Below are positions 44,812-56,700 of a stretch of 64,000 nucleotides of DNA, one piece after another (within the stretch, counting starts at the first letter, position 1; every line of letters begins with the position of its first letter). The stretch comes from Gaeumannomyces sp. JS-464 (lineage: Eukaryota > Ascomycota > Sordariomycetes > Magnaporthales > Magnaporthaceae): contig NGZR01000001.1 in NCBI GenBank assembly GCA_002197995.1, positions 8,060,001 to 8,124,000 on the forward strand, in the 5' to 3' direction. Position numbers and translations under genes: made by a program. The notes beneath the pieces were generated by a model that was given only the letters and a program-made list of their open reading frames with translations, ran no database searches and was not told where the DNA came from.

Positions 44812-46910
44812 ATGGTGCACTCGTGGCGCCTTTGGGCCACCGCGGCCCTGGTCCTCAGCCCTCTCGTTGCTGCAACGGACCACACAAAAACCGTGACGCA
44901 GACTGTCAGCGATGTGAAGACGGTGACGGAGACTGTCAAGGACTGCGCGAAGACTGTCACCGAGTACAAGACGACGGTGACGGCTACCGCTACTGTGACT
45001 GAAAAAGTCTAGTAAGTCGAATGCCAAAGCCCTGGTGTTGGGAGACACGACACTAGTTGGAAAGGCTTGATCTAACTCGCGCTGTACAGCGTGCCTACCA
45101 CCAAAGTCGAATGGACCACCACCACCGTTCCCACGACTGCCACGGTGAAAACCACTCGGGTAAGATGACGGCGCTGTCGCCGCCCAGTTGCTTCGTTTCA
45201 CCCTGGCCCGCAGACTTGCTGACCGTTATGCCTCTAGACCGTGAGCAAGTGCTCGGTTGTGCCCAAGACGTACGTCGAGAATGGCAAATTGGTTCGCCGA
45301 ACCGATGAGACCTGCGTGGTGTCAACCGTCATCTCCACCCTGACGGTCAGCACGACGTACACGACCAAGGTCCCTACTGCTGTCCAGACCACGGTCACGA
45401 CGACAACGACGAAGCCCGAGACGAAGACGACAACCACCACCAAGGCCACGACGGCTACCGTGACCGAGACCGCTGTCGTTGTTACTACGAAGCCCAAGAC
45501 CGAGACTGCCGTGGTGGTTACCACGCAGCCGCCTGTAACGAGAGTGATCACCACTACGTCTCTGAGCACACGGACCATTACGACTGTCAAACTAGCCATC
45601 ACCGTGACCATGACCAACGAGGGAAAGACTGTCATGACTACTCTTCCAGCGTCGACCGTTACCCGGGTCGAGATCATCACGCTGAGGCCCGAGACACAAA
45701 CCCTTGCGACAATCACCGTCTCGCCGGCTCCCGCGTGCCCGGCTCCCACGCCGTCTGGACAAAGGAGGGTCATCGATGCCCCGAGGAACTTCAAGTGGGG
45801 CTGCGCACCGGGCTATGTGTGCAATCCTCCCAAGCCTGTTGGCTGTGCGGTCTGGGATAGCGCTCCTCCCAACGACTTCGCGTGCGAGCCGCAGCACTGT
45901 ATCCCGGCGCCGCCCGTCAAGCCCGTTCACTGGGCCGAGAACGAGACGGGCTACTACCCGCCGGCCGAGGGCTACTTCAACCTCGACCCCCGGGCCTTTG
46001 GTCTCAGCCCTGGCATCTTCGAGAAAACAGAGGTTATCAAGGTGGTCAATGGCGAGACGCAGACCATCACTACCGGTGTCTGGACCTCGCAGGCCTCGCT
46101 GAGTGTCTACCCTCCTCCGGCGGCCTCAGTGAGCGCAGTTCATACCTACAAGCCCAAGAAGGGCGCCGCTCCCGTCTGGAAGCCGAAGAACCACTACGGT
46201 AGGTCGTTCAAGGAGCTAGTCAAGGCGGCCAAGCGGGGCCTGCTCAAGCGCCAAGAAGCCTTCCAGCCCAACGCCCCGGTACCGGCTATCTGCTTCCAGC
46301 CGTGCAACAATGCATTCCGCGAGGCCCAGAGCCGCGGTAAGACACCTGAGCTTTGCTCAGATGGGTCGGCCTTCAGGGGTGAGCTGGACCAGTGCTTGGA
46401 CTGCACCGACAAACGCACAAACACGACCATAGTCGGCGGCGGCAGGGTGTACCTGGTCCAGGAGTTCCTCGACTACATGAGCTACTGCGAAAGCAGCCCT
46501 GCCATCACATCGTCAGGTACCAACCCCGCAGGCCAGATCTCGTCGACAGCAGACATCACCACGACCAGCCAGGGAACGGGCTTGAGCACCAGCGACCCTG
46601 TCCCCATCTCCACGTCCACCACCAGCACTGCCTCCTCCACGAGCTCCCGTCCCACCAGCTCCAGCTCCTCGTCAAGCACGCCTACTTCGACGTCTACGAC
46701 TAGTAGTAGCTCATCTGGCAGCACGTCTTCGTCTTCGGGTGCCAGCACAGGACTGGCGTCCAACACTTCGCTCCCGATCGGGACGATCTCCAGGCCTCCT
46801 GGGACCGCCACCACCAGGCCCCGACCGTGCCGACGGCCGGCGCCTCCTCTTGGCGCCAACCCGCCCTGGCGACCCTCTTCCTAATTATCGCACCCTTCTT
46901 CGCCTTCTAA
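44812..46910 (+). CDS. GPI-anchored, Thr/Val-repeat cell-wall glycoprotein (frame restored near the end)
   Basis: Secreted wall protein of about 620 residues. Exons are 44812-45011, 45090-45159 and 45238-46910. The signal peptide is MVHSWRLWATAALVLSPLVA. A long Thr/Val/Lys-rich region follows, made of degenerate repeats such as KTVTETVKDCAKTVTEYKTT and TETAVVVTTKP. It is heavily O-glycosylatable. A Cys-rich domain comes next (FKWGCAPGYVCNPPKPVGC, ACEPQHCIPAPP, then AICFQPCNN and LCSDGSAFRGELDQCLDC). A Ser/Thr spacer precedes the tail. Literal translation ends at 46884 without an anchor, but one missing C in the run at 46819-46822 would open the frame to TVPTAGASSWRQPALATLFL and a hydrophobic end closing at 46910. 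That is a textbook GPI signal (small omega residues, then a hydrophobic tail). Homologues are sometimes labelled glycoprotein X. Confidence 0.8.
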
Positions 46911-47636
46911 GGGGCTAGGTGACGAGGCATTCATTTGTCCTCGGGCCCGTCCTGTGCAGGGATGGGTCCTGGTTCTCCCAGTCATGTCCCTAGATTATTT
47001 TTAATGTTTATTTAGCCTTTTTTCCCGCTTGTTGCCCTGCACGCTCCTTGGCCCTCCTGTGAAGCTCATGATCACTCCTTCCTGGGCTCACAGCGCCCCG
47101 GCATCAGAAAGTGGACAGTCATTTTGATTGGAAAACCTATGTTCGAGTTTGCGCTTTGATTTGATTGGCTTCTTTTGCTTGTTTTGACTTGCGCCTGAAA
47201 AAGATACCCTTTTTTTCTCCTCACTCCTTTGCATACACCAATGCCACAGCAACAGACCCCTGGGCGCCGAGAGCACCCAGAGCCCTATCAGCCTGGGAGT
47301 TTGTTACTGATGGATACCCTTGGGTCTAATTTTAAAGACTATTGATGGTTTACGATTTCAGACTTGGCTGGGAAGGGGAGAATCGCGTCATGTTTATAGA
47401 AACAAAGAAATACGGGATGCACAAGGAAATAATAGCCACCATTCGGAGACGGCGTGATTGAGATTGAACCTGATGTTGTTTTGTTGTTTTGGGTCGCGTG
47501 ATCAAGACATGGGGAGAACTCATAAGGAAAAGGATGGAAAGCAGAAAAGAAAAAAACAAAAAGGCAAGCAAGAGTAGATAAAAACAAAGGGGGAAAAAAA
47601 AACGAGAACAAGGTATCCTAGTTTCCCGGCCACGTT
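46911..47636. other. intergenic between convergent genes
   Basis: This 730-bp, A/T-richer gap carries several T- and A-runs (for example 47208-47216 and 47592-47600) and no recognised gene. Confidence 0.55.
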
Positions 47637-50600
47637 CTAGGGGTTAATGAGCAAGTCCTGATAAGCAACAGCATTGTCCACGATGGGCTGGCGCATGGGG
47701 TCCATCTCGTCCTTTGGCCACTTGATGTCGCGATGGACCGTGTCGATGGGCCCGACGACGCGGTCCTGGCAGGCCAGGCACATGTAGGCCAGGTGTGCGT
47801 GGCCGCTGTAGGCGCCGCCGTTGGCCAGGCGCCTGTTCTGCATCCAGGCCATCATGAGGGGCGCGGCCGGGTCGGCGAGGGGCTCGGTGTGCATGTCGCC
47901 GTCGTGGGTGCCGCCGCCGGGCTTGAGGCAGCGCGGGCAGACGTTGCCGGTGCCGTAAACGGTCAGGACCCACTCGCGCTGCAGGCCGGCGGCGCGCACG
48001 ACGGCGTCGGCGAGCGAGAGGCGGTGGTGCTGGCATAGGGTGCGGTACAGCAGCTTGGCCGAGCACGAGCAGCCCGTCACGGCGGGGGCGCCGAGCCCGC
48101 CGTCGGGCATGAAGGCGCCGAAGCCCTGCGCGTCGGTCGCGCTGGCGTGGGCGTCGTCCTCGACGCCGCGGAACCAGACGCGGAAGCCGCTGCCCTGCCA
48201 GGCCGACTTGTTGGCCAGCGCCGGGGTGCAGTGGGAGCAAAAGTACATGCGCAGGTTGAGCGACGTCTGCAGGTGGTCGAGGCCGTAGTTGTTCTTGTCC
48301 AGGGTCAGGATCTTGGAGTTGTGGTCGCACTGCTTGCAGATCCAAAAGTTGTCATGGGCGTCGCCATCGGGAGGGAACTGCGGGTGGCGCATGTCCTCGC
48401 ACCACTGGTTGGCGTCCTTCCCGCACGGCAGCGGCTCTGCGATGGGCTCCTGGCAGAACTTCCAGGGGTGGAGGCCAGGCCGGGGGATGAAGGGGCGCGG
48501 TATGCCGATCGGGTCCGTGACCTTGACCGACGTGAGCGGGAGCAGGTCCCGGAGCGGGATGGACAGCTGGCGCTCGTCGCCGACGGGAATCGCGGCTCGC
48601 TGCTGGGCGGCCGGGTCGTTGGCCAGCCTGGAGAGCACGTCGGCGCGCCTCAAGAGCAGGCGGTCAGGGTGGATGGGAGCATCATACAGGTTGGCGTTGG
48701 CCAGGTGCGAGTCGGGGTTATTGAACAGCTCCTGCACTCCGTGTGTCTGGCGGATGAGTCTCCGGCTGTAGAAGTTGTCTCTTTGCGCTGAGAGTCTGCC
48801 CACCCAGGGGCTATCCAGGACGGGGTAGAAGGCGCGTCCGTACGGGCCCGGTGTCTGGTAAGCATCTGACACCAGCTGCTGGCCTGAAGGTCCTGGAACG
48901 TGGGGTCGATTCGGCCGCCCAGTTCGAAATTGGGAAGGTAGTCGTCGGCAAAGGTCCATGGCCGCGAAGGCCCTTCTGGCTCAGCTTCATAGGCCTGCCT
49001 GTCCGCTTCGGCAGCGTTGGCACCCGGCGCGTCGGCAGCGGCGATCCCCGGCGCGTCGGCCATCTCCACGTCATCGTCTGCATCCGCATCCGCATCTGGA
49101 GCTGGAACTGGAACCGGAGCTGGCGCTGGAGCTGGAGCTGGAGCTGGAGCAGGAACAGGCGCTGGAGCTGGAGCCAGGGCAGGATCCAGAGCCGGAGCAG
49201 GGGCTAAAACAGGTCCCGCAACAAAAGCCGGACCCGCAATAGCAACTGGAGGCCGAGGAGGCGAAGCGGCACCCGGGGCGGCAACCGGAGCGGCAACCGG
49301 AGCGGCAGCCGGAGAAGCAGCCGGAGCAGCAGCTGGTGGAGCATTCAAGATCCGGATGATCTCTCCTCTGCTAGTGACCGGCGGGTCGTGGTCCGGGTAC
49401 CCCGGTGGAGCGGGCGTGCGCTGCCTGAACCTGTACAGGTCACGGTTCGGATCCAGGCGCCTGCAGCTGTACCGTTTTGGCCAGTCCTTGTAGATGCGCA
49501 GCTCGAGCGGGAACGGCGGGCCAGGGTCCTCCGGCTTCGCCGGGTTCTTCTTGACCCCAAGCTGCCCGTCCCAGCCGAGGGCCTGGAAGTACAGAGGCAG
49601 GTTGTCCCCGGTCGCCGAGCCCGGGACGTATGTGAGCGTCATGGCGCGCCGGGTGCATTGCGGCTCGTTGTTTTGGGTGCATGAGATGCACGTCAAGGCC
49701 CTGTCGCAAGGGCGGTCGTGATCCCGGCACTGGACGCACTTGATGACCCTGAGCTTGGACAGGTCGCCCGTGCCCGCATACTCGGGTCGGGTCGGGTACT
49801 GAGTCTGGCCATCGACCGAGACGCACTGAAGACCCCATATCTCGCCTGGGGTGTGAGGTAAAAACAAAGTCGGTTAGTATTTTCAACTCTCTGTTTTATC
49901 AAAGGAGCATGGGCTAAAGTGGCGGCGGGAAGAAGAAAGAAGCGGGGATAAGGCCAGAAAGCAACTTACACTTCTCGCAACCAAGATCCCTGTGTCTCAT
50001 GTCGCAGCCACTGAACTGGTTCATAGAGCACAGTTTGCAAGGAACCTTCTTAGAAACCGCACCCGGACGCCTGACACCCGCCGTACTCAGCGTGGCGCCA
50101 GCAGCACCGGCAGGCGGCCCCCCTCCCGCGCCCGGACCGGCAGCAGGGGCAGCGGCAGCAGGAGCGGGAGCTGCCGCAGCAAAGGCAGGAACCGCCGCAG
50201 TAGGGGCAGGAGCTGGCGTGGCGGGGGCAGGTGCCGGAACGGGTGTCGGAACGGGTGCCGGGACGGGTGCCGGGACGGGTGCCGGGGCGGGTGCCGGGGC
50301 GGGCACAGCAGCGGGGGGGGGCAGCCACAGCGGGGGCAGGGGCAGGGGCAGAGACAGGTGCACGGGCAGGCCGTCGAGGACGAAAACGACGACCAGCACC
50401 AGCAGAGGCGGCGGCGGCGGAGGCAGTGGCGGCAGCAGCGGCGGCAGCGTTAGCGGCATCCTCAGCCTTCTGCTCCTCCCAAGCATCTATCAGCCCATCG
50501 CCGACGTTGGTGTGAGGTTCCCAAGAGTTGTATTCGTCGCCATAATCCTGCCACTTGAGTTTGAAGCGCCGCACTCCGTTATCGTCCTCGTCGCTCTCCA

Positions 50601-51093
50601 GGATCTTCTCCACCAGGTATTCCTTTGCCTTTTTCTTTTTTGCCGGACCAAACCGAGGCCCACGTCGTCTGGATTTGGGTTTAAGGACGGGCCTATTTGC
50701 CGGAGGAGGCGGAGGAGCCGCCGCAGCCGCAGCGCCAGGACCGAGGCCAGCCAGCCCGGCTGGGGCGGGACCCCCAGCGGCGACGACGCCAGCCAGCGCT
50801 GCAGCCCCAGCGGCAGGGACGTTGTAGTCCGGGCGGGCCCTCTTGGCGGCGGGCCCGGGCTCGGCCGAGTGGTCGACGTCGTCCTCGTCATCAAGGTCCT
50901 GCATCTCCAAGAAGCCGCGCTTCTTGGTCGTGGTGTCGGCCGGGTCCCTGGTGAAGGAGCAGGGCGGCCTGGTGCTGTCACCCGCCTGGTCGTACTGGCA
51001 CTCGCGGCACCCCGTCCTCGTGGCCGGGTCGCCGTGCGTGCAGTCGCGCTGGCGCGCTATGCACCGCTCGCACTTTGGAGGAGGGTCTGCCAT
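47637..51093 (-). CDS. chromodomain protein with three Zn2Cys6-like cysteine modules, two frame breaks
   Basis: Exons are 51093-49970 and 49845-47637; the intron splits Cys codon T|GC. Module 1 begins at residue 8 ([11 protein letters not shown], then GCRECQYDQ, spacing C-x2-C-x6-C-x10-C-x2-C-x12-C). A chromodomain follows at about 157-210 ([33 protein letters not shown]). Module 2 spans the splice ([20 protein letters not shown]) and module 3 follows ([20 protein letters not shown]). Ala/Pro low-complexity linkers separate them. The C-terminal 350 residues hold more Cys pairs ([39 protein letters not shown]). Two indels break the frame. One is an extra base in the C9 run (plus-strand G at 50322-50330). 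The other is a missing base near 48875-48890, where DPTFQDLQ must continue into [20 protein letters not shown]. Chromodomains read methyl-lysine on histones, so a chromatin or transposon-related role is inferred. Confidence 0.75.
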
Positions 51094-52673
51094 GGTTGTC
51101 GATGGACTTGGGTGTGTGAGGATAGAATACGAGTGCGCTGGTGATATAGGAGAGGTTTTGTGGTGGGTGTGTGCGAGTGCGCCTGCTTGAATCTGAGCCC
51201 GCGTGTGCCGTAACTGGACTGATGTGTTGAGTCCTTTTAGATTGGTATAGAGGCAACGCCAAGCGAGGAGCTATGCGACCTTCAGGGGAGAAGACCATGT
51301 CGGGGATGGATGGGAGAACAAGAGCCAAAAGCAACGGTATACGTGCAGTGTGGGGATGGCAGTGCGGTCCAGGAGATATCCTTTGTCTCCGGCGACTGAT
51401 GGCACAGCGGCCTCGTCGCCATGACCGCATCCGTCATCACGATATGACCTCTGTGGTCGGCTTGGCCGCTTGTCTTGACGCCCATCATGATCCGTCTTTG
51501 TTGAGTGTTCAGTGGTGAATTGCGATTTTCGGAAGCGGACAGCCATGGGACAATGCCAAGTACAATGGCTCGTCTTTGGAAGGCATTGGCTTGGCTTAAA
51601 CGCAGCTACTTATCCGGCCGTTGTGGCTCGATTTCAGAACAATGGCGGCCCCCCAGCCGTCTTGGGAGGCTTCCGTGGCTAGTGGTGTGAAGCGAGTGGG
51701 ATTCCATTCCAAGGCGCTGCTGCGGTTGTGTTGTGTCTCAATATCCACCCATTAGCTCGCTTCCGCTTTCGTTCCTGTCCGAGGAGCAGACGATATCCCG
51801 CTCGCCGGATGCATGCGTAACCCGCATGTGACCTCGCGTCTCCAAAACAAAGCAGCAAAGCAGGAAAGCAGGAAAGCAGCACTCACGCCTCGAAGGGGTG
51901 CGCCGACAAACATTTTCTGGGCATTCGATACAATGTGCTACAGCTGAGGAACAATATACTACGACTTTGAAGCCAAAACAACACAAATGAAAACACAGCA
52001 AGAGGCCCAGGCAGAGACACCACGACAGGGTATGGGGGGACAGAAAGTTCAAGTCCACAAGCAAAACACAGACCCATTCAAACAGCAGTCAAAACTAAGT
52101 ACTAGGAGAACATGAAGATGTGAAAGAGGAGCGCCGCCGGGGTCAAGACGGACGTCTGAGTGCCATAAGAGCACCCGGCCATAGATGGTAATAGAGGAAG
52201 GGAAAATAAAAAACAAGTGCCTTCTGTTCACCCCAATCCCATTCAACAAGTTGCGGCGGGCCGAGAATCTTCTTCATCAGAATCGCTAAATGTGTGGTGA
52301 CACGGGGATGGGTTTTAAAAAGAGTAGTAGGGAAAAAAGAAAAAATCCTCGACTCCAGAATCCATGCAACGTCCTGTTCCCTTGTTTGAACCAAACGGGG
52401 TTTTGTGGATGTGGTGTATCCTCAGGTCAAGACTGAGGGAAAGGGACCGCCGTACTGTCGCTTTTCCGGAGACAGGGCTTGTCCGCAAAAAAAAGAAAAA
52501 GGTCCGTTCCTCGGCATTCAGGCTCAGGCGGCGGCTGTATCCAAAGGATAGGCCTCAAGATCGTTGCGCCACGAGCCTCACCCCTTTTGCGTGTCGCTTC
52601 TTTCCTCGTCGTCGTCGTCGGTCGTCGAGTTCGGAAAAATGGGCGTTTGCTTTTGGTTTTTTTGCACCTTTCT
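51094..52673. other. intergenic: chromodomain promoter and RAS 3' flank
   Basis: No gene is recognised in 1.6 kb. The last 700 bases are A/T-richer with A- and T-runs and include the RAS 3' untranslated region. Confidence 0.5.
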
Positions 52674-53771
52674 TTACATCAACAACACTTGGCGCAGCAC
52701 CCTGCCTCGGCGTCGTTGTCGTTGACCTCCATCTTGTTGATGGGACCGCCCGCGTTCGAAGTTCCGCTGCCGGTTGAGTAGCCTGGCATCTCGCGGTTGT
52801 ACCTGCGGATCTCGCGAACGATGTCGTAAAACGCCTTGTCTACGTTGATGCGCGACTTGGCCGACTCTCGATGAACTTGCAGTTAAAAGACCTCGCCAGT
52901 GCCTCGCCCTCTAAATATAGGGGTAGAGTAATCCCAGTCAGTCTCTAGTTCTCACTCGAGGTTGCGGATAGGGGGCAGACAGGCAGAGCATACCTTGTCT
53001 AGTAACCTCGCGCTCGCCCTCCAGATCGCACTTGTTGCCGACGACAACCATGGGGAAGTAGTCCTTGTCCTTGACTCTCAGGATCTGTTGCTGGAACGTC
53101 GTGATCTCGTCGAAACTCTGGCGCGACGTGATCGAGTAAACGAGCAGGAAGCCCTCGCCCGTCCTCATGTATTGTTCACGCATCGCCGAGTACTCCTCCT
53201 GACCCCCGTGTCGAGAACGTCTAGCAGGGCGACCTCATCATCGATGACGCACTGCTTGCGGTACGAATCTGTATGGGCGACGAATCATTTCGAGTGTCAG
53301 TTTCAGTCGTCTCGGAGCCAAATGGGTGTCTGCTGTGTCGCGGATCCGGACAATGGGTCGGTGGCGGCATCGGCGATTGCTGCGCCGCAGGCACGAGTCC
53401 TGGGAACGGGGACTGGAAAGGACAGAGAGCAATCGGGGCAGGCGATTGGGAACTGACCTTCTATGGTCGGGTCATACTCGTCGACGAAGTGGCTCTGGAT
53501 AAGCTGGATCGTCAAGCACGATTTACCGACACCACCTCCGCCCACCACTACCAGCTTGTACTCTCGAAGAAACTGTGATTCGATAAATAAATAAAAAGGG
53601 TCGCCCTTGGTCAGCTGGGAGCTCCAGGAGTAGATAGCAGGAAAAACTCTCGACGAAAAAGGCGCACGAGACGCGCCGTTTGATGAGGAAAATTGTCGCG
53701 CGGCTCAATTGCAGAGCGTTCGCAGGTGGAGCGGAGAGAGACAACGAGAAGCGTACCTTTGACTGGGCCAT
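52674..53771 (-). CDS. RAS1: Ras GTPase, three apparent single-base losses
   Basis: Ras-type small GTPase controlling cAMP and MAPK growth signals. Exons are 53771-53757, 53572-53458, 53268-52994 and 52910-52674, with a tiny five-codon first exon (MAQSK). The P-loop region is [20 protein letters not shown], switch I YDPTIEDSYRKQC, and the guanine motif [12 protein letters not shown]. Three bases are missing. In switch II the plus strand reads C5 at 53203-53207, giving ACGGGGGTCAG; the natural DTAGQEE would need a C inside GCG (Ala59). At about 52866-52870 IES(A/S)AK lacks a base in the guanine-ring motif. At the end, AAGTGTTGTTGATGTAA reads as CC-stop, but one more base would give a Cys-aliphatic-Met CAAX box ending at 52674. 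Downstream it reads [20 protein letters not shown] as expected. Confidence 0.93.
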
Positions 53772-56700
53772 GATGATCGAGTTGACTCGCCGGCGGCGCT
53801 ACGCTGAAGACGCAGCTCGAGGATCGATGTGCGTACGAGGGCGTCGGCGGGCGAAAGGGAACCGTGAGCTGTCGGCTTGCCTTTGGTGTCGGGAGCACGA
53901 GATCGGGGAAGGGTGGAAAGAGCAGGCAAGAGGTTTGTTGATTGGGGCCGATGGTGGTTGAAGATGAAGAGAAGCAGGCCGATCTCAAGGGTGGGCTGCA
54001 GGCGGATAAAGGAGTGGGAGGTGGGAGGAGGGTCAAAACAGCAACCGCAGCTTCCTGGTGCGAAAAAAAGACGTCTGGCTCCTTACTCCCTAAAGAGGTA
54101 GGTACCCGCAGGACAGGGGACAGAGGTGGGCGGGCAGGGGGTGTCGGCGGCGGGAGTTTCTGGCTTGTCTGGGCCCCGGCGCTCGCTCGATGGGTCCAGT
54201 CGGTCAAATCGGCGGAGCAACTGATTTGCGGAATCCCTGATGGCTAACTAAACTCGACGGCGAGCGCGAGAGGGAAGAACAGAACCGGAAAAATCCAGCG
54301 GCAGACGAGGAGAGGGGAGCGAAACAATATCGACAGACAGATAGACAGGCCGCACAGGACGCTTGCGCACAAGGAAGGCGAGGTTGGGAGCTTTTGCATG
54401 AGGGAGGATGGGTAATGGATGCAACGGACGTGCGATCGATTAGGAATGGGCGGCGAGGAAAAATAATAATTATGATAATAAAGAATAAAATCAGATGGAA
54501 TAAAACAGCCCGGCTCGCCAAGTACCACGAAGTACAGGGGGACACTGCAGCAGAATTCAATAGCAATTGAATCGAACCCCACCCGTCTGCACCTGCTGGC
54601 TGCGTTCCTCCACTCCCCGGCCGGCAATACTAGGAGCAGTTAGGCGAGGCACACCTGAAAATAGGGGGACGGAGGCACAAAGGATTGAACCACCGGACCG
54701 CCTGGTTGCGGCGATTTATCATCCAGGGCAGATACGGACAGCAGCTCAACTGCATTTGGTTCTGACGGCCAACACGCCCAGCTCAGTTTGGAGCAGACGG
54801 CTTCAATCGCAAGGATGCAGCAGTCGCGCAATCCAGGCCGGCGGGGTCGGGTAACAGAAGGGGTTTCCTTGGATGCTTGGGTACGGCACTGTACCTGTGC
54901 CGTCGGGGAACCTCAAGAAACAAAGTTCCTCGTCCCCAAACACAGGCAAGTGGGAGGCGGCGCCAGAGGCTACAGAAGCAGAGCACATGGGTGACCCCGG
55001 CGGCAGCAGCGAGCACAGACGCACCTAACAGTATGCAGCCAAAACAGCCCGCATAAGTCGCATGCAGAGGAGTGGGCGGGCCACACATTGGCACGGCCGA
55101 CAACTGGCTGCCCTTGCTGGGCTCTCTCCGTCTGCATTGCGGCAGTTGGGAGGGCACCTAGCATTGGCAGCGGAAAACGATGGTATCGCACCAGGTTTTG
55201 GAAACGTTTGCTGCCAGGTTGCGAATGCGTGATCTGCTCCTGGGGAGGAGCCAAACCACAAAACGCCCGGCCGCTCCTCCCCAGTCCAGAACCGCGGTGA
55301 AGATCCAATCCCAGCATCCATTCTGGATATCACACAGTGTGCATGCTCTCTTCCCATGTCTGGAGCAGGCGGCCGCGGAAAGAGGGGCAGAGGACCAGAT
55401 CAGGGCGTTTGATTGGCTCGTCGGACCTCCCTTTCGTGCCTGCTACTTGCGCTTGCTTCTTATGCATGGGGGTCCAGGCGGCGGGCTGCCTTTTTCTTCT
55501 TTTTTTGCTCATTGCTTGTGGGGGGGTCCAGGCGGCGGGCTGCCTTTTTCTTCTTTTTTGCTCATTGCTTGTTCCCTGCACAGGCCCGCAAACTCGGGCC
55601 TTGTCTCCCAATCCTGGGCTTCCTTTCCGTGAGCGCGCATATCACGCTGCAACAAGCCGAATTGGGAGAGCACCGCCGTCATCGAACCTCCCGCCTGGGC
55701 GAGAGCCTCCTCCCCACGAGTCTGGGCGAGGAGCCACAATGGGCCGGCCGGTCGTCGTTAAACTGCATGCCCGCACATCCCGCACCGCAGGAACCGGCGC
55801 ACGCGGTCGGTACCCCCAAGACCTTCCACTGCTGCATGTCAGCAGAACGAACAAGCCCCAAACATGGTCCAGTCGCCCAGTCCATCCCGCGCGTACGGGT
55901 TCGGCGGGGGGGGTGCCCTCGCTGGCGAACGCACATCATTCGTCCTTTGTGTCGCACGTGCTGCCGGCCAATACGAATTATCAGGCCTCGACTGCACGAT
56001 CCCGAACCCAGAGTTCGCCTTTGCCTGTCCTATTCCTCTCTTGCTCTCGAAAAGAAAAAGACCTCGGCTGGCTCGCGACTTGACCGAGGGTGCATCCGAT
56101 CGGCGGCTCGAGTTGCACCTGCTACCTGCGAGAAGCGAGGAAACGAGCTGTTGTGTCTGGTCCACGACTTGGCCATCCATTCACGTCCCACCACCTCCAC
56201 TGCTCGCACCCAATGCAGGTACCGCTCGACTCTGGTTCGCCCAGATGGGCCGCTCGCCGTGCATTGGGCGAGAGCACGGCGTTTAGCCGTCTTGGTTGAC
56301 CTCTCCTCTCGTCTGTCTCGCTCTCCACATCACACATCGACTCTTGCCCGCCCCATCCAGCTTAGCTCAGACGCAAACGTTTCGCTTCGCACCCGCGGCG
56401 ATAGAGACAAGAAGCAGAAACATTGAGTGGACGAGCCAGCAGGACCGGGCATTTCCTGGCGCTTCGCCGGCGGCTTCTCTGGCGGAAGCTAGGATTGGCG
56501 CCGACAGCCTGAACATTCCTTCGACCCCCTATCTCCTATCCCCTATCTGGCCTGGTCTTTGGTGCCACCAGGCCGGTTCTGTCCAACGGGAAGTGCCGCG
56601 AATCTCGTGGCGAGCGTCTACAATCGTGATATCGGCATGGCGCTCCTACTGCCAGCCACACACGATTGATGGACGCCCCACCTTACAAGGGGCAAAGGGG

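Noticed and set aside
48147..51144. Long plus-strand Gly/Ala-rich frames opposite the chromodomain gene
   Set aside because: They are antisense of Ala/Pro repeats and Cys modules; the minus strand carries a chromodomain and zinc motifs.
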